Below are positions 7,414-14,348 of a stretch of 18,458 bases of DNA, piece after piece. Within the stretch, counting starts at the first letter, position 1; each line of letters opens with the position of its first letter. The DNA comes from G020350405 sp964513655. Lineage in GTDB: Bacteria > Planctomycetota > Phycisphaerae > Sedimentisphaerales > Anaerobacaceae. The notes under the pieces are model-generated. The model did not search any database. It was not told the DNA's origin and saw nothing but the letters and a program-made list of their open reading frames with translations. The position numbers and the translations under genes were made by a program. Where the stretch lies: the NCBI GenBank assembly GCA_964513655.1, contig CAZENQ010000056.1:1-18458 (forward strand), written 5' to 3'.

Positions 7414-8289
7414 ATGGCAAAGGGATTAACAGGTATAATAGGGGGCACGGGCCTGGGTGAGGCGCTTGCTGCTGATATCAGCGAGGCGGAATTTCACGAC
7501 GTAGAAACACCCTTCGGAAAGCCAAGCACAAAGGTCATGGTCGGCAGATTAGGGGCAAACAAGATTGCATTTGTCAATCGGCACGGCGAGGGTCACAAAC
7601 TTTCGCCGAGTAGGGTTCCATTTGCGGCGAATATTTTTGCGTTGAAAAAACTCGGCGTTCATACATTGTTAGCAAGCGGGGCGGTCGGGTCGCTCCGTGA
7701 GAAAATCGCACCGGGCGACTTAGTGTTGGTTGACCAGTTTATTGACAAGACATTCAAACGGACAAACAGTTTTTTTGGTGATTATGCGGCGGTCCACTGC
7801 GAGATGACGCAGCCAGTCTGCGAGCGGCTTCGAAAGCAACTATTAGAAGCCGCCAAGACAATCGACGTGAAAACGCACTCTAAGGGGACCTACATTTGTA
7901 TGGAGGGCCCGCAATTTTCCACACGAGCCGAATCGCTAATGCACCGTGTGTGGGGCGGTGATTTAATCGGTATGACGGCGATGCCGGAGGCCAAATTAGC
8001 GAGAGAGGCACAAATCTGCTACGCACTGGTTGCGCTGCCGAGCGATTACGACTGTTGGCGAGTCCACGAAGAAAGGAAAGATAAGCAGACGCTGCTGGAG
8101 GAGATAATGTCAAACCTGCAAACGGCAACAAACAATTGCTTAGAGCTTATCAAGGCGGTTTTGCACACCGGCGGCGAACTTGTTTGCGAGGACTGTCCGT
8201 GCAGAAAGAGTCTCGACTTGGCGGTCTGGACCGACGAGAGCCAGATCAGGCCGGCTGATGAAGAAGAATTAAAAGTATTGTTTGAGTGA
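7414..8289 (+). CDS. mtnP: S-methyl-5'-thioadenosine phosphorylase
   Basis: The enzyme cleaves 5'-methylthioadenosine with phosphate to adenine and methylthioribose-1-phosphate, the entry to methionine salvage and the disposal route for the by-product of polyamine synthesis. The 291-residue product has the PNP/MTAP type 2 signatures: IIGGTGL (8-14), RHGEGH (56-61), GDLVLVDQFIDKT (101-113), MEGPQFSTRAES (about 163-174), MTAMPEAKLAREA (about 187) and SDYDCW (about 210-215). The Asp-Tyr-Asp pattern is that of adenine-type (6-aminopurine) MTA phosphorylases. The length is usual for the family. ATG 7414 follows AAGGAG (7399-7404) at nine bases. No other salvage gene is adjacent; the next gene is a small lipoprotein 61 bases downstream. 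Activity on other 6-aminopurine nucleosides cannot be excluded from sequence. Confidence 0.93.
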   Translation: MAKGLTGIIGGTGLGEALAADISEAEFHDVETPFGKPSTKVMVGRLGANKIAFVNRHGEGHKLSPSRVPFAANIFALKKLGVHTLLASGAVGSLREKIAPGDLVLVDQFIDKTFKRTNSFFGDYAAVHCEMTQPVCERLRKQLLEAAKTIDVKTHSKGTYICMEGPQFSTRAESLMHRVWGGDLIGMTAMPEAKLAREAQICYALVALPSDYDCWRVHEERKDKQTLLEEIMSNLQTATNNCLELIKAVLHTGGELVCEDCPCRKSLDLAVWTDESQIRPADEEELKVLFE

Positions 8290-8350
8290 GGTAAAACGCA
8301 TACTATATGGTCATTGAGCAAAGAAAACGGAATTCGAAAGGACAACAGAA

Positions 8351-8680
8351 ATGAAAAGACCGAGCCAGAAGGTGTTTGTCCTGTTAGCAGGTGTTTTGAT
8401 TATGCTAAGTGCAGGATGTAACGAGCAGGGCCTGTCAGACACGAGAAGAAGCAGGATTATAGCCAATGAAAACAGGCAGTTAAGCAAGGAGATTGAAAGT
8501 AAAAAAAAGCTGCTTGCAAAATGCCTGGAAGAAAAGCAAGTCATGAAGAAAAAGTTAGAGACGGACATGTGGAGTATAGCAGACCCGTTTATTGATGAAA
8601 ACGTGATATTGCGCCAGGAAAACAAGAAGCTCAAGGCAGAAATAGAGCAGCTCAAAGCAGGGTCGACAGCCCCTGAATAA
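8351..8680 (+). CDS. Small coiled-coil lipoprotein; frame continues after an in-frame TAA
   Basis: The 109-residue product starts MKRPSQKV and has a hydrophobic signal ending in a lipobox LSAGC (Cys at about 23), so it is probably lipidated and exported. The rest is charged and helical, with heptad-like coiled coil (ENRQLSKEIESKKKLLAKC, then ENKKLKAEIEQLK). ATG 8351 follows AAAGGA (8337-8342) at eight bases. I do not recognise the family; small coiled-coil lipoproteins often sit between outer membrane and cell wall, but that role is inference. After the TAA at 8678-8680 the same frame stays open for 36 more codons, rich in Pro, Glu, Lys and Val, to a TAG at 8789-8791, nine bases before the convergent pyrG stop. 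The tail looks like a natural continuation, so the gene may be 146 codons interrupted by a nonsense change, a sequencing error or readthrough. Confidence 0.75.
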   Translation: MKRPSQKVFVLLAGVLIMLSAGCNEQGLSDTRRSRIIANENRQLSKEIESKKKLLAKCLEEKQVMKKKLETDMWSIADPFIDENVILRQENKKLKAEIEQLKAGSTAPE

Positions 8681-8791
8681 TCAGAAAAAGTGGGACAACC
8701 CGGGAGTCTTAAAGTCCAGCCCAAGGAACTCGTGGAAGAACCGGAGGAACTACAAATAAAGCCGAGGCTAGTTAAAGAACCCGAACCTTAG
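8681..8791 (+). pseudogene. Apparent in-frame continuation of the lipoprotein gene beyond TAA
   Basis: These 36 codons plus TAG are in the same frame as the upstream lipoprotein. They encode a Pro/Glu/Lys/Leu-rich tail with repeated EEPEEL and KEPEP-like units, similar in charge to the preceding coiled coil. The only possible internal start is a GTG at 8690 with no Shine-Dalgarno, so the segment is more likely the severed C-terminus of the upstream gene than a separate gene. Confidence 0.45.
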
Positions 8792-8800
8792 TGAGAACTC

Positions 8801-10576
8801 TCAGGCACTATGACGGCACAGTTTGGTGGCGGCGTTTACACAATCGGGTAATTTTTCCCGGGGGTAGTGATTTTGCATTGCGGCCGCGACAAGTCCTACG
8901 AACATCGGCTGAGGTCTAAGCGGGCGTGAAGTCAGGCAGGGATGTGCCTGGGTTGCCAAAAAGAATGGATGGGAGGGCATCTCGAGGATTTGCATGATTG
9001 GCTGATGTGGCGCTTTTCCGGAGAAGACCAGGCCGGCTTTTTCCAGCGTTTCAATGTAGCGGGGGTCAACCTCGTAGCGATGTCTAAATCGCATTCTGAC
9101 TGAATCGGCTTTGCCAAAGAGCTTCCATGCAAGCGTTTGTTTTTTTAATTCTATGTCTCTTCCACCAAGACGCATGTTTCCACCAAGGCCTTCTATTTTT
9201 TTCTGTTCGGGCAATATATCGATTACGGGCTCCGGGCAATCGGAGTCAATCTCCGTGCTATTGGCGTTTGAGAGTCCGCAGACATTACGGGCGAATTCTA
9301 TAACTGCCATCTGAAAGCCGAAGCACAGACCGAGGTAAGGTAGATTGTTTTCTCTGGCATATCTTACACAGGCGATTTTGCCATCGACGCCGCGAGTGCC
9401 GAATCCGCCCGGGACGATAATACCATCGACGCCTGAAAGGTGGTCGGCTACATTGGTATCGGTGATGGCGGTTGTCTCGACCCATTTTATTTTGACATCA
9501 GAACCAAGCGCAATACCAGCATGCTCGATGGCATTAATTATCGAGGCATAGCTATCACGGACGGAAGTGTATTTGCCGGTTATGCCGATGGTAATCTCTT
9601 TTTTGGCGGCGTCCATTTTGTCGGTGAAGTCGCACCACCGGGCCCAGGCTTTGCGTTCCTGGCGGAGATTGATTCTATCGTCTATCTTGAGCAGTCTGGC
9701 GACCTCGAAATCCAGGCCTTTATCTCTGAGGATGGCAGGTATCATATAGATGCTGGCGGAATCGGGCAGGGATATGGCCCTTTCAAAGGGGACGTTGCTA
9801 TAGACACTGATTTTCTGACGGACTTTATCCGTGACAGGGCTGGCGGCCCTGCAGGCGATGATGTCGGGCTGGATTCCGAGCTGCATAAGCTGCTTGATGC
9901 CCAACTGGGCGGCCTTTGATTTTTGCTCGCCGAGTGTTTTGGGTTCCAATATATAGGTGAGGGCCATGAAGCAGCAACTATCGGGGCCTTCTTCGTAGGC
10001 GAGCTCTCGCATAGCCTCGATGAAGTAGGCGTTTTCCAAATCGCCGACGGTACCTCCGATTTCGACAAAGACAACATCGGCGTTGCTTTTCATTGCCAAA
10101 TCGCGCAATTTCAATTTGACCTCGCCGGTAACATGGGGAATCATCTGGACGTCTCTGCCAAGATAGTCACCGTGTCGTTCCTTGTGCAAAATCGAGCTAA
10201 AGATTTGTCCACTTGTGGCGAAGTTTGCCCCGGTGAGGTCCTGGTCGAGCATTCTCTCATAGGTGCCCAGATCCATATCGCATTCCATACCGTCGTCGAG
10301 GACAAAGACCTCGCCGTGACGGAAGGGATTCAGCGTGCCGGAATCGATGTTCAGATAGCCTTCGAGCTTAATCGGCGCGACTTTGAGACCTTTGTCCTGC
10401 ATAAGCTTTGCGAGGCAGGACGAAAAGATACCCTTGCCGAGACCGCTCATCACGGTGCCCAGGACGAAACAGTAGCGAGTTTTCCCTTTTTTATAGCCGG
10501 CCGGTATGGGTGAGAAAAATTCGCTGTCAGCTGAAATGTCGCTGATAGAAGCCAATAAATCTTTGTCCTTCGACAT
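8801..10576 (-). CDS. pyrG: CTP synthase, divergent form
   Basis: CTP synthase makes CTP from UTP, ATP and glutamine. The 591-residue product has the synthetase domain (residues about 35-300) with P-loop GTVMSGLGKGI (40-50), HGEVFVLDDG, DLGTYERM and VEIGGTVGDLEN. A class I glutaminase domain follows (about 325-570) with PGGFGTRG (389-396), the nucleophile Cys418 in YLGLCFGFQ and RHRYEVDPRY. It is about 45 residues longer than E. coli PyrG, about 30 of them an N-terminal extension. Several usually invariant places differ: KLEGYLNIDSG for K-(L/I)-D-P-Y-I-N-V-D-P-G, EQKSKAAQ for the UTP-binding KTKPTQ, and AHPC (544-547) where the triad has F-H-P-E, so the Glu is Cys. ATG 10576 has AAGGA seven bases upstream, inside the end of the preceding small ORF. 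Third in the kdsB operon. It is a functional CTP synthase or a specialised paralog. Confidence 0.88.
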   Translation of the reverse strand: MSKDKDLLASISDISADSEFFSPIPAGYKKGKTRYCFVLGTVMSGLGKGIFSSCLAKLMQDKGLKVAPIKLEGYLNIDSGTLNPFRHGEVFVLDDGMECDMDLGTYERMLDQDLTGANFATSGQIFSSILHKERHGDYLGRDVQMIPHVTGEVKLKLRDLAMKSNADVVFVEIGGTVGDLENAYFIEAMRELAYEEGPDSCCFMALTYILEPKTLGEQKSKAAQLGIKQLMQLGIQPDIIACRAASPVTDKVRQKISVYSNVPFERAISLPDSASIYMIPAILRDKGLDFEVARLLKIDDRINLRQERKAWARWCDFTDKMDAAKKEITIGITGKYTSVRDSYASIINAIEHAGIALGSDVKIKWVETTAITDTNVADHLSGVDGIIVPGGFGTRGVDGKIACVRYARENNLPYLGLCFGFQMAVIEFARNVCGLSNANSTEIDSDCPEPVIDILPEQKKIEGLGGNMRLGGRDIELKKQTLAWKLFGKADSVRMRFRHRYEVDPRYIETLEKAGLVFSGKAPHQPIMQILEMPSHPFFLATQAHPCLTSRPLRPQPMFVGLVAAAMQNHYPREKLPDCVNAATKLCRHSA

Positions 10577-10579
10577 AAA

Positions 10580-10762
10580 TTAATCCTTTTTCTTGCTTGC
10601 AAAATAGCCCAGAAATATTCCCATGACCGCCATTGATATAGCGATTGGTATAAGGATCCAGGCCTGCTCTTTGGCGAAAATTAGTACTACTGCTATTATT
10701 GGTATCATAATTCCTCCGCACACCGCGGCAATAGCAACTATAGGATTTTTTTCTTCGGCCAT
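10580..10762 (-). CDS. Small two-helix membrane protein between kdsB and pyrG
   Basis: This 60-residue protein has two hydrophobic helices (residues about 8-30 and 35-54), a short acidic start (MAEEKN) and a basic end (SKKKD). It therefore probably sits in the cytoplasmic membrane as a hairpin with both ends inside. The start is well supported: AAGGAGA lies seven bases before ATG 10762. It begins 33 bases after the kdsB stop and ends three bases before the pyrG ATG, with the pyrG Shine-Dalgarno inside its last codons, so the three genes are very likely co-transcribed and the last two translationally coupled. I do not recognise the family. A role in envelope or lipopolysaccharide assembly would fit the neighbours but is only inference. 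Confidence 0.7.
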   Translation of the reverse strand: MAEEKNPIVAIAAVCGGIMIPIIAVVLIFAKEQAWILIPIAISMAVMGIFLGYFASKKKD

Positions 10763-10795
10763 AATCGGTCTCCTTAAATTATGTGCAAATAGTCT

Positions 10796-11536
10796 TCAGT
10801 CTCTTTGTCTTTGTCTGGTTACAAACTCGGCGTACTGCTGGGGCGTATCAATGCCGTCACAGGTGTGTTTTACTTTGCCGACGAGTATTGTATAGCCGTT
10901 TTCAATTGCGCGCAGCTGCTCGAGCTTTTCGGTTTTTTCCAATTTGGTTTGCGGCAAGGATGTAATCTTCAGCAAGAATTCCTTACGGTAGGCATAAGTT
11001 CCGATGTGCCGCAGGTAGTATGTTATGTCGCCTGTGCCGGCGTTCTGCCTGTCGTAAGGGATTACTGCCCGTGAAAAATAAATCGCCCTAGCATTGCAAT
11101 CGGTGATTACCTTTACGATGTTGGGGTCGGCAATCTGTTCGGCGTTTTGGAAATCGGCAGCGAGCGTGGCCATTGGTGCATCCGGATGCTCCATTAAGAG
11201 GCGGGCGAGAAAATCGATGTTTTCCGGGTCTATTTCAGGCTCATCGGCCTGCAGGTTCACAACAATGTCGACGTCCGTGTCAGCGACGGCCTCGGCGATA
11301 CGGTCGGTGCCGCTCTTGTGGTCGGGTGAAGTCAGGATGCATTGGGCGCCGAATGATTCGGCGGCGTCGGCAATTCTCTGGTCGTCGGCTGCTATTATTA
11401 CCTTCTCGGGTAATTTGGCCAGGCAGGCACGCTCGTAGGTGTGTTGGATGAGGAATTTACCGGTATCTTTGGCGAGAACTTTGGCGGGGAACCTTGTAGA
11501 ACCGTAACGAGCAGGAATACAAGCTAAGATTTTCAC
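10796..11536 (-). CDS. kdsB: 3-deoxy-manno-octulosonate cytidylyltransferase (CMP-Kdo synthetase)
   Basis: KdsB couples Kdo to CMP using CTP, activating it for transfer to lipid A in lipopolysaccharide synthesis. The 246-residue product shows the family signatures: IPARYGSTRFPAKVL at the nucleotide-binding N-terminus, HKSGTDRIAEA, NLQADEPEIDPENI (family usually NVQGDEP), YFSRAVIPYDR, HIGTYAYRKEFL, LEQLRAIENG and GIDTPQQY. I chose the GTG at 11536: AAAGGA lies four bases upstream, the protein then begins VKILACIPARYG as in homologs, and the length is normal. An upstream in-frame ATG at 11587 would overlap the -10 box of the promoter at 11586-11614 and so should not be transcribed. First gene of kdsB-orf60-pyrG, where PyrG supplies the CTP. 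It implies a Kdo-containing outer membrane. Confidence 0.92.
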   Translation of the reverse strand: MKILACIPARYGSTRFPAKVLAKDTGKFLIQHTYERACLAKLPEKVIIAADDQRIADAAESFGAQCILTSPDHKSGTDRIAEAVADTDVDIVVNLQADEPEIDPENIDFLARLLMEHPDAPMATLAADFQNAEQIADPNIVKVITDCNARAIYFSRAVIPYDRQNAGTGDITYYLRHIGTYAYRKEFLLKITSLPQTKLEKTEKLEQLRAIENGYTILVGKVKHTCDGIDTPQQYAEFVTRQRQRD

Positions 11537-11585
11537 CGTTTCCTTTCTCGGCAGCAGAATTTTCTCAAAAAACCACTGCCTGTGC

Positions 11586-11614
11586 ATAGTACGCTAAGCA
11601 GATGGGTTTGTCAA
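11586..11614 (-). promoter_or_regulatory. kdsB operon promoter, TTGACA-N17-TACTAT
   Basis: On the minus strand a perfect -35 TTGACA (11614-11609) is followed after exactly 17 bases by TACTAT (11591-11586), four of six -10 matches. The start would be near 11579, about 43 nt upstream of the GTG at 11536. Confidence 0.65.
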
Positions 11615-11683
11615 GGGCCTGAAATTTCCTTTTTCGTAGATTCTCTAACAGGATCAACAGGCCAAAACAAGGAAATCGCAGGG

Positions 11684-11711
11684 TTGTAATACGGCACCTA
11701 AGCGTTATACT
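11684..11711 (+). promoter_or_regulatory. Promoter of the sugar ABC operon, TTGTAA-N16-TATACT
   Basis: TTGTAA (11684-11689) and TATACT (11706-11711) are spaced by 16 bases, with four and five consensus matches. The start would be near 11718, giving a leader of about 90 nt. An inverted repeat at 11712-11735 overlaps the predicted start. Confidence 0.5.
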
Positions 11712-11735
11712 GCCATTTTACGGCGGCGAAATGGC
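11712..11735. promoter_or_regulatory. Inverted repeat GCCATTT-N10-AAATGGC, candidate operator
   Basis: Seven-base arms GCCATTT (11712-11718) and AAATGGC (11729-11735) are perfect reverse complements around a 10-base GC-rich centre. The site starts directly after the -10 box, so a protein bound there would block initiation, as expected for a sugar-responsive repressor. It could also form a small RNA hairpin. No regulator gene is in the window. Confidence 0.4.
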
Positions 11736-11808
11736 CGGATCTTGCTTGGACAACAGAGGAGTATCCTGTGGACTCGGTGTAACAGGGGCATAAAAAGGGA
11801 TTCAAATT

Positions 11809-12822
11809 ATGAAAAGGGCATTGGGACTAATTGTACTGGTTGGTATAGCCTTCGCTCTTGTTGCGACCAGCTGTAAGCAGAAAGAAACAGACGGTGGTAA
11901 GTATCGTATTGCAGTGATTCCCAAGGGGACGACCCATACTTTCTGGAAGTCTATTCATGCAGGAGCGATCAAGGCGGAAAGGGAACTGCAGGAACAGGGG
12001 GTGGAAATCATATGGAAAGGGCCGCTCAAGGAGGATGACCGGGAGTCGCAGATAAGGGTGGTGGAGGATTTCATAACGCGGGGCGTATCAGGTATAGTAT
12101 TAGCACCATTGGATGATGCGGCGCTGCGGGTACCTGTAAGGGACGCGGTAAACAGCGGTATCCCGGTGGTGATAATTGACAGCGGGCTAAAGAGCGAAGA
12201 CCACGTCAGCTTTGTGGCAACGGATAATTATATCGGGGGCAGGAAGGGTGGTGAGCGTCTGGCGGAGGTTCTGGGCGGCAAAGGCAAGGTAATTATGCTG
12301 CGGTACCATGCAGGCTCAGCCAGTACAATGAAACGCGAACAGGGATTCCTTGATGTGTTGAAAGAAAAATACCCTGAAATTGAGGTAGTCAGTGCGAACC
12401 AGTACGGCGGGGCGACGACGGAGAGCTCGTATCGGGCGAGTGAGAACCTGCTGGCGCCGCTGCGGACGGCTGACGGTGGTTTGAAGATAGACGGGGTATT
12501 TTGCCCGAATGAATCGACAGCGTTTGGTATGCTACGGGCGCTGGAGGACAGCGGCTTGGCGGGCAAGGTCAAGTACGTGGGTTTCGACAGCTCGGCCAGG
12601 CTGGTTCAGGCGATGCGAAGAGGACATATCCAGGGGCTTGTGCTGCAGGACCCAATCAACATGGGTTATTTAGGGGTCAAGACGATGATGAAGCACCTGA
12701 CGGGTGAAAAGGTGGAGAAACTAATCGACACGGGCTCGGTGATGGCGACACCGGAGAATATGGACGAGCCGAGAATCAAGAATCTGTTGGAGCCGGATTT
12801 CAAGAAATGGCTGGACGAGTAG
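11809..12822 (+). CDS. Sugar ABC transporter substrate-binding lipoprotein (RbsB-like, CUT2)
   Basis: This 337-residue protein has a signal peptide ending in a lipobox VATSC (Cys22), so it is probably lipidated on the outer face of the cytoplasmic membrane. The mature part is a periplasmic-binding-protein type 1 fold of the ribose/xylose class: YRIAVIPKGTTHTFWKSIHAGA at the start, GIVLAPLDDAAL, GIPVVIIDSG, FVATDNYIGGRKGGE, and FCPNESTAFGMLRALEDSG with YVGFDSS later. It delivers a small solute, likely a sugar or related compound, to the permease encoded two genes downstream; the ligand cannot be read from sequence. ATG 11809 lies eight bases after AAAGGGA. The stop overlaps the start of the ATPase gene by 16 bases. 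No kinase or catabolic enzyme is adjacent. Confidence 0.9.
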   Translation: MKRALGLIVLVGIAFALVATSCKQKETDGGKYRIAVIPKGTTHTFWKSIHAGAIKAERELQEQGVEIIWKGPLKEDDRESQIRVVEDFITRGVSGIVLAPLDDAALRVPVRDAVNSGIPVVIIDSGLKSEDHVSFVATDNYIGGRKGGERLAEVLGGKGKVIMLRYHAGSASTMKREQGFLDVLKEKYPEIEVVSANQYGGATTESSYRASENLLAPLRTADGGLKIDGVFCPNESTAFGMLRALEDSGLAGKVKYVGFDSSARLVQAMRRGHIQGLVLQDPINMGYLGVKTMMKHLTGEKVEKLIDTGSVMATPENMDEPRIKNLLEPDFKKWLDE

Positions 12823-14348
12823 AATCGAACGAATCGGCAGTCAAGCTGGCGATGCGTGGGATTTGCAAGCGTTTCGGCGCGACGGTGGCGCTGGAAGATG
12901 TTGGAATTGAGGTTAGCGGTGGGGATGTTCTGGCATTGGTGGGCGAAAACGGCGCCGGCAAAAGCACGCTGATGAAGGTTCTATCAGGGGCAATCAAGTC
13001 AGATTCAGGCGAGATGTGGCTGGACGGCAAGCCTTATGAGCCCGCCAATCCATTAGCAGCCCGCCAGGCCGGGATAGCAATGATATATCAGGAACTTTCG
13101 CTTGCGCCGCATTTAAGCGTTGAAGAAAATATCATGCTGGGGATGGAGCCTGCGAGGCTGGGTGTGGTGCGGTGGAATGAGGTTCGGCGTCGGACGCTGG
13201 AAGCTATAAAGGAATTTGAGAATCCGGAACTAAGGCCTGAAGCGAAGGTGGGCGAGCTGTCGGTTGGTTCTCAGCAGTTGGTGGAAATCGCCCGTGCGCT
13301 GGCGATAGGCTGTAGGGTATTGGTTCTGGATGAACCTACGAGCAGTTTAACACAGCGCGATGTGGAACGGCTGTTTGAACTGATTAACCGGTTGAAAGAC
13401 CGGGGCAAAGCTATCATTTACATTTCACATTTTATTGAAGAGGTAAGGGATGTTGCAGACAGGGTGATGGTTCTTCGTGACGGCAAGGTTGAAGGCGAAA
13501 GTGAAGTAGCTGCGATATCGAACGACGAAATAATTGCGCTCATGGTTGGGCGGGAGGTTGAGGAGCTTTACCCGCGTTCGTCGCGCCAAGCGGGGGAAGT
13601 TGTCCTTGAGATTGAGGATTTGGCGGGTGTCGAGAAACCTGAGTCGGCGAGCTTACAGCTTCGGCGGGGAGAAGTATTAGGAATTGCGGGGCTCGTCGGA
13701 GCCGGGCGGACGGAGCTATTACGGTGCGTTTTCGGTTTAGCTGCTGTTCGGCAAGGCGAAATCAAACTTGGCGTCTATGCCGGCCTGGCTTCACCGGTGC
13801 GGCGATGGATGCAGGGTGCGGGTCTTTTGAGTGAGGACCGCAAGGCGGAGGGATTAGCCCTTGCGTTGAGCATATCAGATAATGTAACGCTCTCGCGGCT
13901 GAGGGGGTTTGGGCCATTCGGTCTGGTGCTTCCGAGCCGACAAGACAAAGCGACGCAGCGATGGATAGAGCGGCTGGGCATCCGCTGTCGGGGTCCGAGG
14001 CAGTCGGTGGTGTCCTTGTCGGGTGGGAACCAGCAGAGGGTGGCTTTGGCGCGGTTGTTGCAGCATGACGCAGATGTGCTGCTGTTAGACGAGCCGACTC
14101 GCGGTATTGACGTGGCGGCCAAGGCAATAATTTATAAGTTGATTGACAAACTGGCAACCGGCTCGGCTGAGGAGGGCAGAGGGCCGAAGGCCATTTTGAT
14201 GGTGAGCAGTTATCTGCCGGAGTTGCTGGGTGTGTGCGACCGCGTGGCGGTTATGTGCCGGGGTAGATTAGGGCGGATACACCAGATTGATGAAGTGGAC
14301 GAGCACAAGTTGATGTTGGAGGCGACCGGACAAGAGGCAAGCATATGA
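12807..14348 (+). CDS. Sugar ABC transporter ATP-binding protein (RbsA/MglA-like, two nucleotide-binding domains)
   Basis: This 513-residue cytoplasmic ATPase powers the CUT2-type importer and has the family's two fused nucleotide-binding domains. Domain 1: Walker A GENGAGKST (46-54), signature LSVGSQQ (about 151) and Walker B LVLDEPTSSL (about 172). Domain 2: degenerate Walker A GLVGAGRTEL (about 294), usual for this family, signature LSGGNQQ (about 405) and Walker B LLLDEPTRGID (about 426). The length is typical. The ATG at 12807 overlaps the end of the binding-protein gene by 16 bases, implying translational coupling; an internal ATG at 12852 is an alternative because neither start has a strong ribosome site. 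Its stop overlaps the permease start in ATGA. The cargo is not identifiable. Confidence 0.93.
   Translation: MAGRVESNESAVKLAMRGICKRFGATVALEDVGIEVSGGDVLALVGENGAGKSTLMKVLSGAIKSDSGEMWLDGKPYEPANPLAARQAGIAMIYQELSLAPHLSVEENIMLGMEPARLGVVRWNEVRRRTLEAIKEFENPELRPEAKVGELSVGSQQLVEIARALAIGCRVLVLDEPTSSLTQRDVERLFELINRLKDRGKAIIYISHFIEEVRDVADRVMVLRDGKVEGESEVAAISNDEIIALMVGREVEELYPRSSRQAGEVVLEIEDLAGVEKPESASLQLRRGEVLGIAGLVGAGRTELLRCVFGLAAVRQGEIKLGVYAGLASPVRRWMQGAGLLSEDRKAEGLALALSISDNVTLSRLRGFGPFGLVLPSRQDKATQRWIERLGIRCRGPRQSVVSLSGGNQQRVALARLLQHDADVLLLDEPTRGIDVAAKAIIYKLIDKLATGSAEEGRGPKAILMVSSYLPELLGVCDRVAVMCRGRLGRIHQIDEVDEHKLMLEATGQEASI

Noticed and set aside
9923..10513. 196-codon plus-strand frame opposite pyrG
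   Set aside because: Antisense to conserved CTP synthase motifs, with no ribosome site or domain of its own.
11537..11587. Upstream ATG (11587) as the kdsB start
   Set aside because: The ATG overlaps the -10 hexamer of a strong promoter, has no ribosome site, and would add 17 residues before the conserved KdsB N-terminus; GTG 11536 has AAAGGA at good spacing.
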